A DNA stretch of 64,000 bases, from contig NZ_BAABJZ010000105.1 in the NCBI RefSeq assembly GCF_039543565.1, positions 1 through 64,000 of the forward strand, read 5' to 3'. Shown here one piece after another: positions 17,041-25,863 of this stretch. The notes below the pieces were generated by a model. That model was given only the letters and a program-made list of their open reading frames with translations, was not told the origin of the DNA and made no database searches. This DNA is from Ferrimonas pelagia. GTDB taxonomy: Bacteria > Pseudomonadota > Gammaproteobacteria > Enterobacterales > Shewanellaceae. The number at the start of each line of letters is the position of its first letter. Within the stretch, counting starts at the first letter, position 1. Made by a program: the position numbers and the translations under genes.

Positions 17041-17594
17041 TGGAGCCGATCGTGACGCTTTACGGCCCGGTCAACGCCGAAGTGATGGAACGCGCCAGCA
17101 CCATTCGCCTGCTGATCTGCGACGTCGATGGCGTATTTTCCGACGGGCGGATCTATCTGGGCAACGACGGCGAAGAACTCAAAGCCTTCCACACCCGCGA
17201 CGGCTTTGGCGTCAAAGCGCTGCAACACGCCCAGATCCCGATGGCCGTGATCACCGGCCGCCGCTCGGCCATCGTCCAGCAACGAATGACCGATCTTGGG
17301 GTCAAACATATTATTCAGGGCTGCGAAGACAAACTGTCGGCCTTTGAACAGCTCAAGCAACAACTGGCGCTGGAAGACAGCGAGTGCGCCTACATCGGCG
17401 ACGATCTGGTCGATCTGGCGGTCATGCGACAGGTGGGACTGGCGGTGGCCGTCAATGACGCCCACCCCGCCCTGCTGCCCCATGCCCACTACCGCACCTC
17501 ATTGCGTGGCGGCTTTGGCGCCGTCCGTGAGCTGTGCGATCTGCTGCTGCAAGCTCAGGGCAAACTGGCGGACGCCAAAGGGCTGTCGGTATGA
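17040..17594 (+). CDS. kdsC: KdsC, Kdo-8-phosphate phosphatase
   Basis: 184 residues, HAD superfamily type C0. The nucleophile motif is 'LLICDVDGVFSDGRIY' and the C-terminal acidic motif is 'YIGDDLVDLAVM'; a lysine region and the tail 'GGFGAVRELCDLLL' follow. It removes phosphate from Kdo 8-phosphate. It overlaps kdsD by one base (TAATG) and lptC by four (ATGA). Confidence 0.95.
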   Translation: MEPIVTLYGPVNAEVMERASTIRLLICDVDGVFSDGRIYLGNDGEELKAFHTRDGFGVKALQHAQIPMAVITGRRSAIVQQRMTDLGVKHIIQGCEDKLSAFEQLKQQLALEDSECAYIGDDLVDLAVMRQVGLAVAVNDAHPALLPHAHYRTSLRGGFGAVRELCDLLLQAQGKLADAKGLSV

Positions 17595-18142
17595 AACGTG
17601 AATACTGGATCGGTCTGATCCTTCTGGCATTGGCCGCGGGCCTGTATTGGCGCAGCGTGCAGCTCGAAGAGCAAGCGCCGGCGTTTGACGCCAGCTCCGA
17701 GCCCGACTTCGTTGCGCGCGCCCTGCGCACCCGCAGCTACGACGCCAACGGCCGGCTGGCCGCGGAGATCGCCGCCGACAGCATGCAGCACTATCAGCAA
17801 GAGGCGCTGACCGAGTTCGATCAACCGATCTACCTGATCTATCCCGAGGATCAGCCCGGCGTCTGGAAAGTCCAGGCCACCAGCGGCCGCCTGCAGCAAA
17901 ACCGCTACCTGCTGCTGCAGCAACAGGTGGTGATCACCGCCATCGAGCCGGAGGAGCCGCTGCGCACCATACATACCGATCATCTCACCCTGGATCTGGA
18001 AACCATGGTGATGACCTCGGACGCGCCAATCCGGGCCGAAGGCGAGCTCTTTACCCTTAATGCCACTGGGCTCTGGGCCGATCTCAACCACAACAAGATT
18101 GAATTACAACACGATGTCAACGCGACCTATCAAGTGCAATAA
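17591..18142 (+). CDS. lptC: LptC, inner-membrane bitopic subunit of LPS export
   Basis: 183 residues from ATG 17591. One N-terminal membrane helix ('YWIGLILLALAAGLYW') precedes a periplasmic beta-jellyroll OstA/LptC domain with the usual 'ARALRTRSYDANGRLAAEI' start. It passes LPS from LptBFG to the LptA bridge. lptF and lptG are not in the window, as expected. Confidence 0.93.
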   Translation: MKREYWIGLILLALAAGLYWRSVQLEEQAPAFDASSEPDFVARALRTRSYDANGRLAAEIAADSMQHYQQEALTEFDQPIYLIYPEDQPGVWKVQATSGRLQQNRYLLLQQQVVITAIEPEEPLRTIHTDHLTLDLETMVMTSDAPIRAEGELFTLNATGLWADLNHNKIELQHDVNATYQVQ

Positions 18143-18200
18143 CGGCGCCCAACGCCCGAACGCACCCACCCGCGCGATGACCAATAAGGTAAGTAACCAC

Positions 18201-18728
18201 ATGACATGTAAAAAACTTCTGGTTTGGGGCCTGTTGCTGCTGACGCCCGGCCTGCAAGCCACCGAAGCCGACTTCACTCAGCCGGTGACCGTCTCCGCCG
18301 ATCGCTCCAGTGGCGATTTCACTAACCGCACGCTGGAATACATCGACAATGTGCAGATCACCCAGGGCAGCCTTAAGATCCTAGCCGATCGCCTCACCCT
18401 AGAATCCAGTGAAGACAAAAGTCATCAGGTGATGATCGCCACCGGCAACCCCGCCACCTATCAGCAGATGATGGACAACGGCTTGCTTGCCAAGGCGCAG
18501 GCCAACGAGATCCGCTATGACATCAATACTCAGGATCTGATCATGACCGGCGACGCCGAGTTGAGCCAGGAAGGCAGCTTGGTGCGCGGCGAAACCATCA
18601 GCTATAACGCCCGCCTGCAACGCCTAACCGCGCAAGGCAGCGCCGACGAGCAGATCACCACCATTTTTATGCCGACCGAGCGTAATAACGACGAACAAGA
18701 GCAACAGCAAACAGAGCCACAACCATGA
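18201..18728 (+). CDS. lptA: LptA, periplasmic LPS bridge protein
   Basis: 175 residues from ATG 18201, preceded by TAAGG and giving a clean 20-residue signal peptide ending LLLLTPGLQA. An ATG at 18177 is possible but has no ribosome site. The OstA fold covers 'PVTVSADRSSGDFTNRTLEY' onward. The C-terminal tail is Q/E rich and probably disordered. Its stop overlaps the lptB start (ATGA). Confidence 0.93.
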   Translation: MTCKKLLVWGLLLLTPGLQATEADFTQPVTVSADRSSGDFTNRTLEYIDNVQITQGSLKILADRLTLESSEDKSHQVMIATGNPATYQQMMDNGLLAKAQANEIRYDINTQDLIMTGDAELSQEGSLVRGETISYNARLQRLTAQGSADEQITTIFMPTERNNDEQEQQQTEPQP

Positions 18729-19459
18729 GTAAGGTAAGCATTCTCAAAGCCGAACAACTGGCCAAGACCTACAGCGGACGCCAGGTCGTCAAGAGCGTTG
18801 GTTTGGAGGTCAAGACCGGTCAGATCGTGGGCCTGCTCGGCCCCAATGGCGCCGGCAAGACCACCACCTTCTACATGGTGGTCGGCCTGGTGCAAAACGA
18901 CAAAGGCCGGATCAGCATTGATGACGAAGAGATCACCCTGCTGCCGATGCATTCCCGCGCCCGCAAAGGGATCGGCTACCTGCCACAGGAATCGTCCATC
19001 TTCCGCAAGCTGACCGTGTTCGATAACCTGATGGCGGTGTTGCAGACCCGTAAGGATCTCAACAAAACCCAGCGGCTGGAAAAACTCGAGCAGCTACTGG
19101 AAGAGTTCAACATTACCCATATCCGTGAAAGCCTGGGCATGGCGCTGTCCGGCGGTGAACGGCGCCGAGTCGAGATCGCACGGGCACTGGCCGCCGATCC
19201 CCAATTCATTCTGCTGGACGAGCCGTTTGCTGGGGTCGATCCGATCTCCGTGATCGACATTAAGAAGATCATCCAACACCTCAAGTTGCGCGGTCTAGGC
19301 GTCTTGATCACCGACCATAATGTGCGCGAAACTCTGGATGTGTGCGAATACGCCTACATCGTCAGCCACGGTGAAATGATCGCGCAGGGCGCACCAGAAG
19401 AAGTGCTCAACGACAAACTGGTTCGCTCCGTCTATCTGGGCGATCAGTTCAAACTCTAG
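18725..19459 (+). CDS. lptB: LptB, ATPase of the LPS exporter
   Basis: 244 residues. Walker A GPNGAGKTTTFYM, Q-loop 'GYLPQESSIFRKL', signature LSGGERRRVEIARA, Walker B 'FILLDEPFAGVDP' and the H-loop 'ITDHNVRETLD' are complete. It powers LPS extraction by LptFGC. It directly precedes rpoN, the usual order. Confidence 0.97.
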   Translation: MSKVSILKAEQLAKTYSGRQVVKSVGLEVKTGQIVGLLGPNGAGKTTTFYMVVGLVQNDKGRISIDDEEITLLPMHSRARKGIGYLPQESSIFRKLTVFDNLMAVLQTRKDLNKTQRLEKLEQLLEEFNITHIRESLGMALSGGERRRVEIARALAADPQFILLDEPFAGVDPISVIDIKKIIQHLKLRGLGVLITDHNVRETLDVCEYAYIVSHGEMIAQGAPEEVLNDKLVRSVYLGDQFKL

Positions 19460-19520
19460 TGTTGCTCCCTACCGCCCCAATACAGGGACGCCAGAGACAC
19501 ACAACAAGGATCGGGTACCA

Positions 19521-21017
19521 ATGAAGACCTCCCTGCAACTAAAGCTGGGTCAGCAGTTAACCATGACGCCGCAACTGCAACAGGCGATCCGCCTGCTGCA
19601 ATTGTCCACCTTAGATCTCCAGCAGGAGATCCAAGAGGCGCTGGAATCCAATCCTTTGCTGGAAAGCAGCGACGAGTTTGAACAACAGACTGAGAACAAC
19701 GACAACAACACCGATGGCACGGCCAGCGACAACAACACAAGCAGCGAGACGAGCTCGGACGAGGGCTTTGAACCCACCGAGCAAGCCGCCATCGAGACAC
19801 CCGAGGCCCTGTCTCAAACCGATATGTCCGACGATCTGCCACTCGACAGCACCTGGGACGACGTCTATAGCGCCGCCCCTGCCCCAATGGCCAGCGCGAT
19901 ACGGGACGACGACAGCCAGTATCAAGGCGAAACCAGCATGGATCTGCAAAGCCACCTGATCTGGCAGATGGAATTGACGCCGATGACCGACACCGATCGG
20001 GCCATCGCCACCACCATCATCGATGCCATCGACGAGCACGGGTACCTCACCGTCAGTGCCGAGGAGATCCTGGAAGCCCAGGGCGCCGACGAGATCGAGC
20101 TGGACGAAGTGATCGCCGTCCTCAAGCGGGTACAACAGTTTGATCCCGTTGGCTGCGCCTCCCGCGATCTGGCCGAATGCCTGCAGATCCAGCTGGCCCA
20201 GTTACCCGCAGAGACCCCATGGAAGGCAGAAGCCATTATCCTGTTACAGCAACATATGGATCTATTGGCCAACCGCGACTTTCGTACCTTGCTGCGGCGC
20301 ACTAGACTCAAAGAAGATGAGTTACGAGATGCCATGGCCTTAATCCAATCACTCACTCCCCGCCCCGGCAGCAGCATCGCCGCCAGCGAGAGCCAATATG
20401 TGATACCAGACGTCTCGGTCAGCAAGAAACAGGGGCGCTGGGTCGTGGAGCTCAATCCCGATGCGATGCCAAAGCTGCGCATCAATGAGCAATACGCCGC
20501 CCTCAGTCGCGGGGCGCGCAACAATGGCGATAGCCAGTTTGTGCGCGGCCATCTGCAGGACGCAAAATGGTTTATTAAGAGCCTAGAGAGCCGAAACGAC
20601 ACCTTAATGAAAGTGGCCAATTGCATCGTTCAGTATCAACAAGGCTTCCTCGAATACGGCGATGAGGCCATGAAACCTATGGTACTCAACGACGTCGCCG
20701 AAGCGGTAGACATGCACGAGTCCACCATCTCCCGCGTCACCACCCAGAAGTACATGCATACCCCACGTGGGATCTTTGAGCTAAAGTATTTTTTCTCCAG
20801 TCACGTCAGTACCGACGGCGGCGGCGAGTGCTCCTCGACCGCGATCCGCGCGCTGATCAAAAAACTGGTGGCCGCTGAGAGCCCCAAGAAGCCGCTCAGC
20901 GACAGTAAGATGGCACAGCTTCTCGCGGAGCAGGGCATTCAGGTTGCACGGCGTACCATCGCCAAATACCGGGAAGCCCTCTCCATCCCCCCCTCGAACC
21001 AGCGCAAAACCCTTTAA
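19521..21017 (+). CDS. rpoN: RNA polymerase sigma-54 factor
   Basis: 498 residues. Region I is glutamine/leucine-rich ('SLQLKLGQQLTMTPQLQQA'), region II is acidic with N/D/T runs (about 54-110), region III has the core-binding and helix-turn-helix parts ('VAEAVDMHESTISRVTTQKY'), and the RpoN box 'ARRTIAKYREAL' that reads the -24 element lies near the C terminus. Sigma-54 needs AAA+ activators and serves nitrogen, motility and other genes. Confidence 0.97.
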   Translation: MKTSLQLKLGQQLTMTPQLQQAIRLLQLSTLDLQQEIQEALESNPLLESSDEFEQQTENNDNNTDGTASDNNTSSETSSDEGFEPTEQAAIETPEALSQTDMSDDLPLDSTWDDVYSAAPAPMASAIRDDDSQYQGETSMDLQSHLIWQMELTPMTDTDRAIATTIIDAIDEHGYLTVSAEEILEAQGADEIELDEVIAVLKRVQQFDPVGCASRDLAECLQIQLAQLPAETPWKAEAIILLQQHMDLLANRDFRTLLRRTRLKEDELRDAMALIQSLTPRPGSSIAASESQYVIPDVSVSKKQGRWVVELNPDAMPKLRINEQYAALSRGARNNGDSQFVRGHLQDAKWFIKSLESRNDTLMKVANCIVQYQQGFLEYGDEAMKPMVLNDVAEAVDMHESTISRVTTQKYMHTPRGIFELKYFFSSHVSTDGGGECSSTAIRALIKKLVAAESPKKPLSDSKMAQLLAEQGIQVARRTIAKYREALSIPPSNQRKTL

Positions 21018-21037
21018 CGCGCAATGGAGGTCACCTT

Positions 21038-21325
21038 ATGCAGATCAATCTTACCGGGCACCACGTCGACGTTACCGAAGCCTTAAGAGACTATGTGCAT
21101 GAAAAATTTGAGCGATTGGAACGCCATTTCGACCACATTAACAATGTACATGTGATCCTCAATGTACAAAAATTGCAGCAGATCGCCGAAGCGAAGCTGC
21201 ATCTGAATGGGGGGGAGGTGTTTGCCACCCATGAACATGAGAACATGTACGCCGCCATCGACGGTCTCGTGGACAAGCTAGACCGACAAGTAATTAAACA
21301 TAAAGAGAAAATTTCCAGGCACTGA
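21038..21325 (+). CDS. hpf: Hpf, short ribosome hibernation promoting factor
   Basis: 95 residues, the short form that produces 100S ribosome dimers together with RMF. The start has GGAGGTCACCTTATG. Typical pattern: 'LTGHHVDVTEALRDYVHEK' and 'EAKLHLNGGEVFATHEHENM'. The stop overlaps the ptsN start as TGATG. Confidence 0.95.
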   Translation: MQINLTGHHVDVTEALRDYVHEKFERLERHFDHINNVHVILNVQKLQQIAEAKLHLNGGEVFATHEHENMYAAIDGLVDKLDRQVIKHKEKISRH

Positions 21326-21771
21326 TGGAGATAACAACAATACTCTCGCCGGAGCGTACCCGCTGTGTTGCGCCCGGCCTCAGCAAAAAGCGGGCGCTGG
21401 AGATGATCAGCGAATTGGCTGCCAGCCAGTGCCCAGAGCTGCCTCAACACGAGCTGTTCGAAAGCCTAATGGCCAGGGAAAAAATGGGCAGCACCGGCAT
21501 AGGCAAAGGGATCGCCCTGCCGCACGGACGGCTGGGCCGCATCAAACACCCGATCGCCGTGCTGCTCAAGTGCGCTCAACCCATTGAGTTTGACGCCATC
21601 GATCAGCAACCGGTCGATCTGCTGTTCGCCCTGTTTGTGCCCGAGCAAGAGCACGCTCAACACCTAGCGACCCTGCGCACGGTTGCCGGCAAACTCAGCC
21701 AGAAGGAGCTGTGCCGCGCCCTGCGCAAGACCGAAGACAACCACCATCTGTATGAGCTCGTGACCCAGTGA
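21325..21771 (+). CDS. ptsN: PtsN, nitrogen PTS enzyme IIA (EIIA-Ntr)
   Basis: 148 residues, PTS EIIA type 2 fold. The phosphorylated histidine is H67 in 'GIGKGIALPHGRLG'. It takes phosphate from NPr and regulates potassium and nitrogen-related targets rather than moving sugar. It overlaps hpf and rapZ. Confidence 0.94.
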   Translation: MEITTILSPERTRCVAPGLSKKRALEMISELAASQCPELPQHELFESLMAREKMGSTGIGKGIALPHGRLGRIKHPIAVLLKCAQPIEFDAIDQQPVDLLFALFVPEQEHAQHLATLRTVAGKLSQKELCRALRKTEDNHHLYELVTQ

Positions 21772-22619
21772 AGTTAATCATCTTATCCGGCCGATCCGGC
21801 GCAGGTAAAACCGTTGCACTGCGGATCATGGAAGATCTGGGCTACTACTGTGTCGATAACCTGCCGTTAGAGCTGTTGCCGCAACTGCTGCGCAGCCAAA
21901 CCGGCCTCAACAACGAGATCGCCGTCAGTCTGGATATCCGCAACCTGCCCCTGCAGCAGCTGGATATTGCGCGCCTGCGCGCCATGCTGGATAAGGATAT
22001 CGAGGTTCAGATCTTCTTCCTCGACGCTGGCGACGACCACCTGCTCAAACGCTACAGCGAAACCCGGCGCATGCACCCGCTATCCAGGGACGGTAAGGCG
22101 CTGGCCGATGCCATTGCCGAGGAGCGACGCCTATTGGCCCCGCTGGCGCAGGATTGCGATCACCACATTCTGACCGACAACCTGTCGGTGTATCAGTTGG
22201 CCGATGAGATCCGCTCCCGCCTGCTCGGCCAGGTCAATCAGGAGATGATGCTGGTGTTTGAGTCGTTTGGCTTCAAATACGGCATGCCCAAGCAGGCCGA
22301 CTACCTGTTTGATGTCCGCTTCCTGCCCAATCCGCATTGGGAAGCCGAGCTGCGCGCCCACACCGGGCTGGAACAACCGGTGATGGACTTCTTTCTCAAG
22401 CACAGCAGCGTGGCCCGCTTTATCGATCACACCGAGCGCTTCTTGCTCAACTGGCTGCCCATGCTCGAACGCAACAACCGCGCCTACCTGACCGTTGCCA
22501 TCGGTTGCACCGGTGGCAAACACCGCAGCGTCTATGTCGCCAATCAACTGGCACAGCGCTTCCGACAACACAAAGCCAGCGTCCAGATCCGCCATCGTGA
22601 ACTCAACATCGCAGATTGA
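21768..22619 (+). CDS. rapZ: RapZ, RNase adapter / GlcN6P sensor ATPase-like protein
   Basis: 283 residues starting with GTG (GTGA overlap with ptsN). Walker A 'SGRSGAGKTVALRIMED' is at 7-23, and the conserved C-terminal RNA-binding part includes 'GCTGGKHRSVYVANQLAQRF'. In E. coli RapZ directs RNase E to the sRNA GlmZ to control GlmS. Only the gene, not its sRNA partner, is in this window. Confidence 0.95.
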   Translation: MKLIILSGRSGAGKTVALRIMEDLGYYCVDNLPLELLPQLLRSQTGLNNEIAVSLDIRNLPLQQLDIARLRAMLDKDIEVQIFFLDAGDDHLLKRYSETRRMHPLSRDGKALADAIAEERRLLAPLAQDCDHHILTDNLSVYQLADEIRSRLLGQVNQEMMLVFESFGFKYGMPKQADYLFDVRFLPNPHWEAELRAHTGLEQPVMDFFLKHSSVARFIDHTERFLLNWLPMLERNNRAYLTVAIGCTGGKHRSVYVANQLAQRFRQHKASVQIRHRELNIAD

Positions 22620-22881
22620 ACGCACCGTCGAGGTGATCAACAAGCTCGGTCTGCACGCCCGCGCCGCCACCCGGCTGGTCCAATTGGCCAGCCGCTTCGA
22701 TGCCCACATCACCCTACATCAGGATGAGCAAAGCGCCGATGCCGACAGCGTACTCGGGATCCTGCTGCTGCAAGGCAGTCAAGGCAAGAACGTCACCGTG
22801 CGCTGCTGTGGCCCGGACGCGCAGCCCGCCTTGGAGGCGGTCTGTCAGCTGTTCGCGGCGCGCTTCGATGAAAAGGAATGA
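22597..22881 (+). CDS. npr: NPr, nitrogen PTS phosphocarrier (HPr-like)
   Basis: 94 residues if it starts at the GTG at 22597, inside the end of rapZ; this gives a normal HPr-size protein. The phosphorylated histidine is H20 in 'NKLGLHARAATRLVQLA'; the following residue is A where HPr often has P. No clear ribosome site is seen, so translation is likely coupled to rapZ. The earlier open frame back to 22495 is only an extension in rapZ sequence. NPr passes phosphate from EI-Ntr to PtsN. Confidence 0.85.
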   Translation: MNSTSQIERTVEVINKLGLHARAATRLVQLASRFDAHITLHQDEQSADADSVLGILLLQGSQGKNVTVRCCGPDAQPALEAVCQLFAARFDEKE

Positions 22882-22890
22882 GCCGCGCCG

Positions 22891-23247
22891 TTAACCGTGC
22901 ACGATCTGCGCTTTCATGCTGTAGAGGATAAACAGTACCTCCTCCTGCTCACGCTGGGCCACCCCATTTTTCCCCAACGCCACCAACGCATCATCCAACA
23001 CCGCCAGAAACTCTTCACCGTCGATGTTCATGCCTCGATGGACTGAGACCATGTCCTGGCCGGTATAACAGGCAGGTCCACCGGCGCCGGTGATAAAGAA
23101 GGCGGCCGCCGACTGCTTCAAGCTCGCCAGATCTGAGCCAACAAAACGCGGCGCGATCCTCGGGTTATTGTGGTGCAGTTCGACCAGATCGGATGCGATC
23201 TGCGTGATCCCATCCCGCCCCCCGAGACGTTGATACAGAGAGATCAT
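22891..23247 (-). CDS. Group I-type truncated haemoglobin
   Basis: 118 residues from ATG 23247, which has GAGGAG 6 bases upstream; the longer frame to 23331 is rejected. The pattern 'ISLYQRLGGRDGITQIASDL', 'NNPRIAPRF', 'FFITGAGGPACYTGQDM' and proximal histidine H70 in 'SVHRGMNI' marks a 2-over-2 globin. By alignment from memory the usual B10 tyrosine position is a valine (DLVELHHNNPR), which would alter the distal pocket. Convergent with npr. Confidence 0.85.
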   Translation of the reverse strand: MISLYQRLGGRDGITQIASDLVELHHNNPRIAPRFVGSDLASLKQSAAAFFITGAGGPACYTGQDMVSVHRGMNIDGEEFLAVLDDALVALGKNGVAQREQEEVLFILYSMKAQIVHG

Positions 23248-23407
23248 AGCGTGCTCCTCTACGAGTTTGACCACCAGCGAGGTGATCCCTGTCAACAGCA
23301 TAGACAGCTTGAGTGCCACCGTGCACTCCATCCACCTTGTTGATCCAAACAGGCAACCGACAGTAAAAGAGAACTCGACAGGACGTCACCACAGAGGCGA
23401 AAAGGAC

Positions 23408-23680
23408 ATGAGGAAAACAGCGATTGGCGCAGGGCTGATACTATTAGCTTGCCAGGCCAATGGGTTAGAAAAGCAGGTGCATTCGGCGCGCTGCGGCACC
23501 GATCTGGTCAAGCTGGGCGACAGCAAAAGTACCCTGCTCAACCATTGTGGCAAGCCGTTTGATAGCGACAGTGTGGGCAAGAGCCGCAAGGAGTACCACT
23601 ACCAACGCAGCAAGACCGGACCGATCACCGTATTCCAGATCCACAAAGGGAAGATCACCGAGATCAGACTGGTACGCTAA
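23408..23680 (+). CDS. Small secreted DUF2845 protein
   Basis: 90 residues from ATG 23408, with AAAGGA just upstream. A signal peptide (MRKTAIGAGLILLACQANG) precedes a small domain with two cysteines ('ARCGTDLVKLGDSKSTLLNH', then 'CGKP') and the ending 'VFQIHKGKITEIRLVR'. This is the DUF2845 pattern: secreted, probably disulfide-bonded, of unknown role. The longer frame from 23267 has no signal sequence. Confidence 0.78.
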   Translation: MRKTAIGAGLILLACQANGLEKQVHSARCGTDLVKLGDSKSTLLNHCGKPFDSDSVGKSRKEYHYQRSKTGPITVFQIHKGKITEIRLVR

Positions 23681-23695
23681 TCGGCCCGGTGAAAC

Positions 23696-24175
23696 TTACT
23701 TGGCCGCTTGCGGGCGGTTTTTCTGCCCCAGACCACGGACAAAGTTGCGCAGCAATTGATCGCCACACTCTTGGTAGTTACGATGATCCGGCTTGCGGAA
23801 CAGCGCTGATAGCTCCGACTTGGAGATCCGGAAGTTGGACAGCTTGAGGATCGCGATGATGTCATCGTCCCGCAGCTCCAGTGCGATACGCAGTTTACGC
23901 AGCACCTCATTGTTGTTCAGGCGGGCGCTGCGCGCCAACAGCTTTGGCTCGCGGCCCTCTTGCACGCCTCGATACTTGATGATCAGGCCATCCAGAAAGG
24001 CGGCAAAGGTGCGATCGCGACACTCGATCACCCCATCCTCTTCCTCTTTTTTCAGCATCGGATCCAGCTCTTCCTTGGTGATGGTGTAGTTCATCAAGGC
24101 AAACACCGCGATCATATCCGGGTTATTGAATGTGAGGGCATAGCGCAGTTGGCGCAGCAGATCGTTATTACGCAT
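23696..24175 (-). CDS. DUF1456 (YehS-like) protein
   Basis: 159 residues containing two copies of a roughly 70-residue helical repeat: 'NNDLLRQLRYALTFNNPDMI' and 'NNEVLRKLRIALELRDDDII'. Each copy ends with a 'F...L.I..R' type segment ('CRDRTFAAFLDGLII', 'CGDQLLRNFVRGL'). This is the DUF1456 architecture of E. coli YehS. Cytoplasmic, function unknown. Convergent with the DUF2845 gene. Confidence 0.88.
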   Translation of the reverse strand: MRNNDLLRQLRYALTFNNPDMIAVFALMNYTITKEELDPMLKKEEEDGVIECRDRTFAAFLDGLIIKYRGVQEGREPKLLARSARLNNNEVLRKLRIALELRDDDIIAILKLSNFRISKSELSALFRKPDHRNYQECGDQLLRNFVRGLGQKNRPQAAK

Positions 24176-24341
24176 GAAAAGGGCCTGTTATGGAAAAGGA
24201 TCGGCAAGTGTACGCCTCCAACGCCGCGCCCGCCAGCCGAACTCGCGCAAGTAAGAGATCCGCCCGTGGAAAGCGGGGAAAGCCCCAATGAACAAGGGTC
24301 AGATCATGAACTAGAGTTTTTACTCTGACTTCACTTCAAAA

Positions 24342-24349
24342 GCCGATTA
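24342..24349 (+). promoter_or_regulatory. Possible flagellar sigma-28 -10 element
   Basis: GCCGATTA matches seven of eight bases of the FliA -10 element GCCGATAA and lies 45 bases before the chemoreceptor ATG. The expected TAAAGTTT-like -35 is not found at 11 bases; TAGAGTTT occurs 22 bases upstream instead, so the site is tentative. Confidence 0.3.
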
Positions 24350-24393
24350 GATTGACGCCCTAAACCATCAAATCACCCGCCAAGGCCCCCTTC

Positions 24394-25854
24394 ATGAACC
24401 CCATTGTCTTGTGGCGCCAGCTGTTTATGCCGCGCCAGCACGCCCTCGCCATCAACGAATACCGTTTGCTGGAAAATTTCATGGCATTTTCTCTGCTGGC
24501 GTTCGCCACCGGAACCTACAGTCTGCTTAAGTGGGCCAATGCCGATCACAGCGAATTGATCGTATCCTCACTGATGATGATGGGCGGCCAGGTGGCCGGA
24601 TGCTTGGTGGCGCGCCAAGGTGGCTCGCTGCTGCTGATGCGCATGCTGGGATTTGGCGGCATGCTCTGGCACGCCAGTGCCATGGTCTACTTTGATGGCG
24701 GGATCATCGCTTCCACCCAAAAGCTATGGTTGGTCTTGGCGGTGATCGGGATCTTTGTGGTGAGCACGGCCCGACAGGCCTCAGCGTATGCCATTACCGT
24801 GCTGGCCATCGCCATCGCCTTCGTCTGGGCCGAAGCCGCCAACTACGCTTTCCCGTCCCATGACTTGACGACGCAGCGCCAACAGTTAGAGGCCTTTAGT
24901 GGCCTGCTGCTGCCGCTGGCGATCATTGTGTTTGCGCAAGGCTACACAGCGGTACGCCGAGAAGCCATGCTCGAGCAAACCCAGCAGGCGCAAGAGGCCA
25001 GCGCCGTCAGCGCCATGCAGGCCAAAGAGGGCGAGCAAGCGATGCAACAGATCGTCGCGCAAGCCAGCAACAACGTCGAGCAACTGTCACGGATGGCCGA
25101 GCAACTGGCGCAGCAGGCCAAAGAGCTGCAGCAGCAAGTGGGGACACTGGGCGATGCCTGCGGCCAGCAAAGTCAGGCCGCTAACCAGCTGTCAGAAGAG
25201 GTGACCCATATCCAGGCGGGGATCCAGCATTCCGACCAGTTCGTGGTCGAGCTCAAACAGCGCAGCGCCGCCATCAACCAACAGGCGCAAAACAGCTCAG
25301 CCAGCTTGCAGGCCACCACCGATGCGATCACCCGTATCGCCGACAGCAATACCCAGATCCACTCTGTGGCCACCCTCATCACCTCTGTCGCCGATCAAAC
25401 CAATCTGCTGGCGCTCAATGCCGCCATCGAAGCGGCGCGGGCCGGCGAGCACGGCCGCGGCTTTGCCGTGGTGGCCGAGCAGGTACGCGAGCTGTCGCGC
25501 AAGTCCAATGAAGCGGCGGTAGAGATCCGCCAGCTGTTGGATAACAGCCACAAAGCGATGGAGCATGGCCAAAGCGTTATCCGCTCCTCGACCAAAGAGC
25601 TGCATGGGATCATTCGCGAGGTGGGCAACACCCAGCAAGAGGTCAATGAGCTGGCCGGGGTGATCGGCGAGCAAGTGGGCGCGATCAAGACCATGGAGCG
25701 GGCCAGTCAAAGCATGGCCAGTGGCGTCCAAGACACCCAGCAAGTGGCCCAGGCCGTCGCCACCCAAGGGGAGCAGCTCAACACCCAAGTCGCGACGCTG
25801 GAGCAGCTTGCTTCATCGCTGAGCAGCGTGATCCACCATCAGGCGCAGCGTTAA
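24394..25854 (+). CDS. Methyl-accepting chemotaxis protein with a multi-spanning membrane sensor
   Basis: 486 residues. The N-terminal 185 residues contain about five to six hydrophobic segments with short loops and no periplasmic ligand domain or HAMP domain that I can see. A long glutamine-rich coiled coil follows (190-320). The signalling tip 'QTNLLALNAAIEAARAGEHG' and 'RGFAVVAEQVRELSRKSNEA' is conserved (about 330-375) and should bind CheA/CheW. The start lacks a good ribosome site. Ligand unknown; a membrane-embedded sensor suggests a redox, lipid or membrane-state signal (inference). Confidence 0.92.
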   Translation: MNPIVLWRQLFMPRQHALAINEYRLLENFMAFSLLAFATGTYSLLKWANADHSELIVSSLMMMGGQVAGCLVARQGGSLLLMRMLGFGGMLWHASAMVYFDGGIIASTQKLWLVLAVIGIFVVSTARQASAYAITVLAIAIAFVWAEAANYAFPSHDLTTQRQQLEAFSGLLLPLAIIVFAQGYTAVRREAMLEQTQQAQEASAVSAMQAKEGEQAMQQIVAQASNNVEQLSRMAEQLAQQAKELQQQVGTLGDACGQQSQAANQLSEEVTHIQAGIQHSDQFVVELKQRSAAINQQAQNSSASLQATTDAITRIADSNTQIHSVATLITSVADQTNLLALNAAIEAARAGEHGRGFAVVAEQVRELSRKSNEAAVEIRQLLDNSHKAMEHGQSVIRSSTKELHGIIREVGNTQQEVNELAGVIGEQVGAIKTMERASQSMASGVQDTQQVAQAVATQGEQLNTQVATLEQLASSLSSVIHHQAQR

Positions 25855-25863
25855 ATGCCCTCC

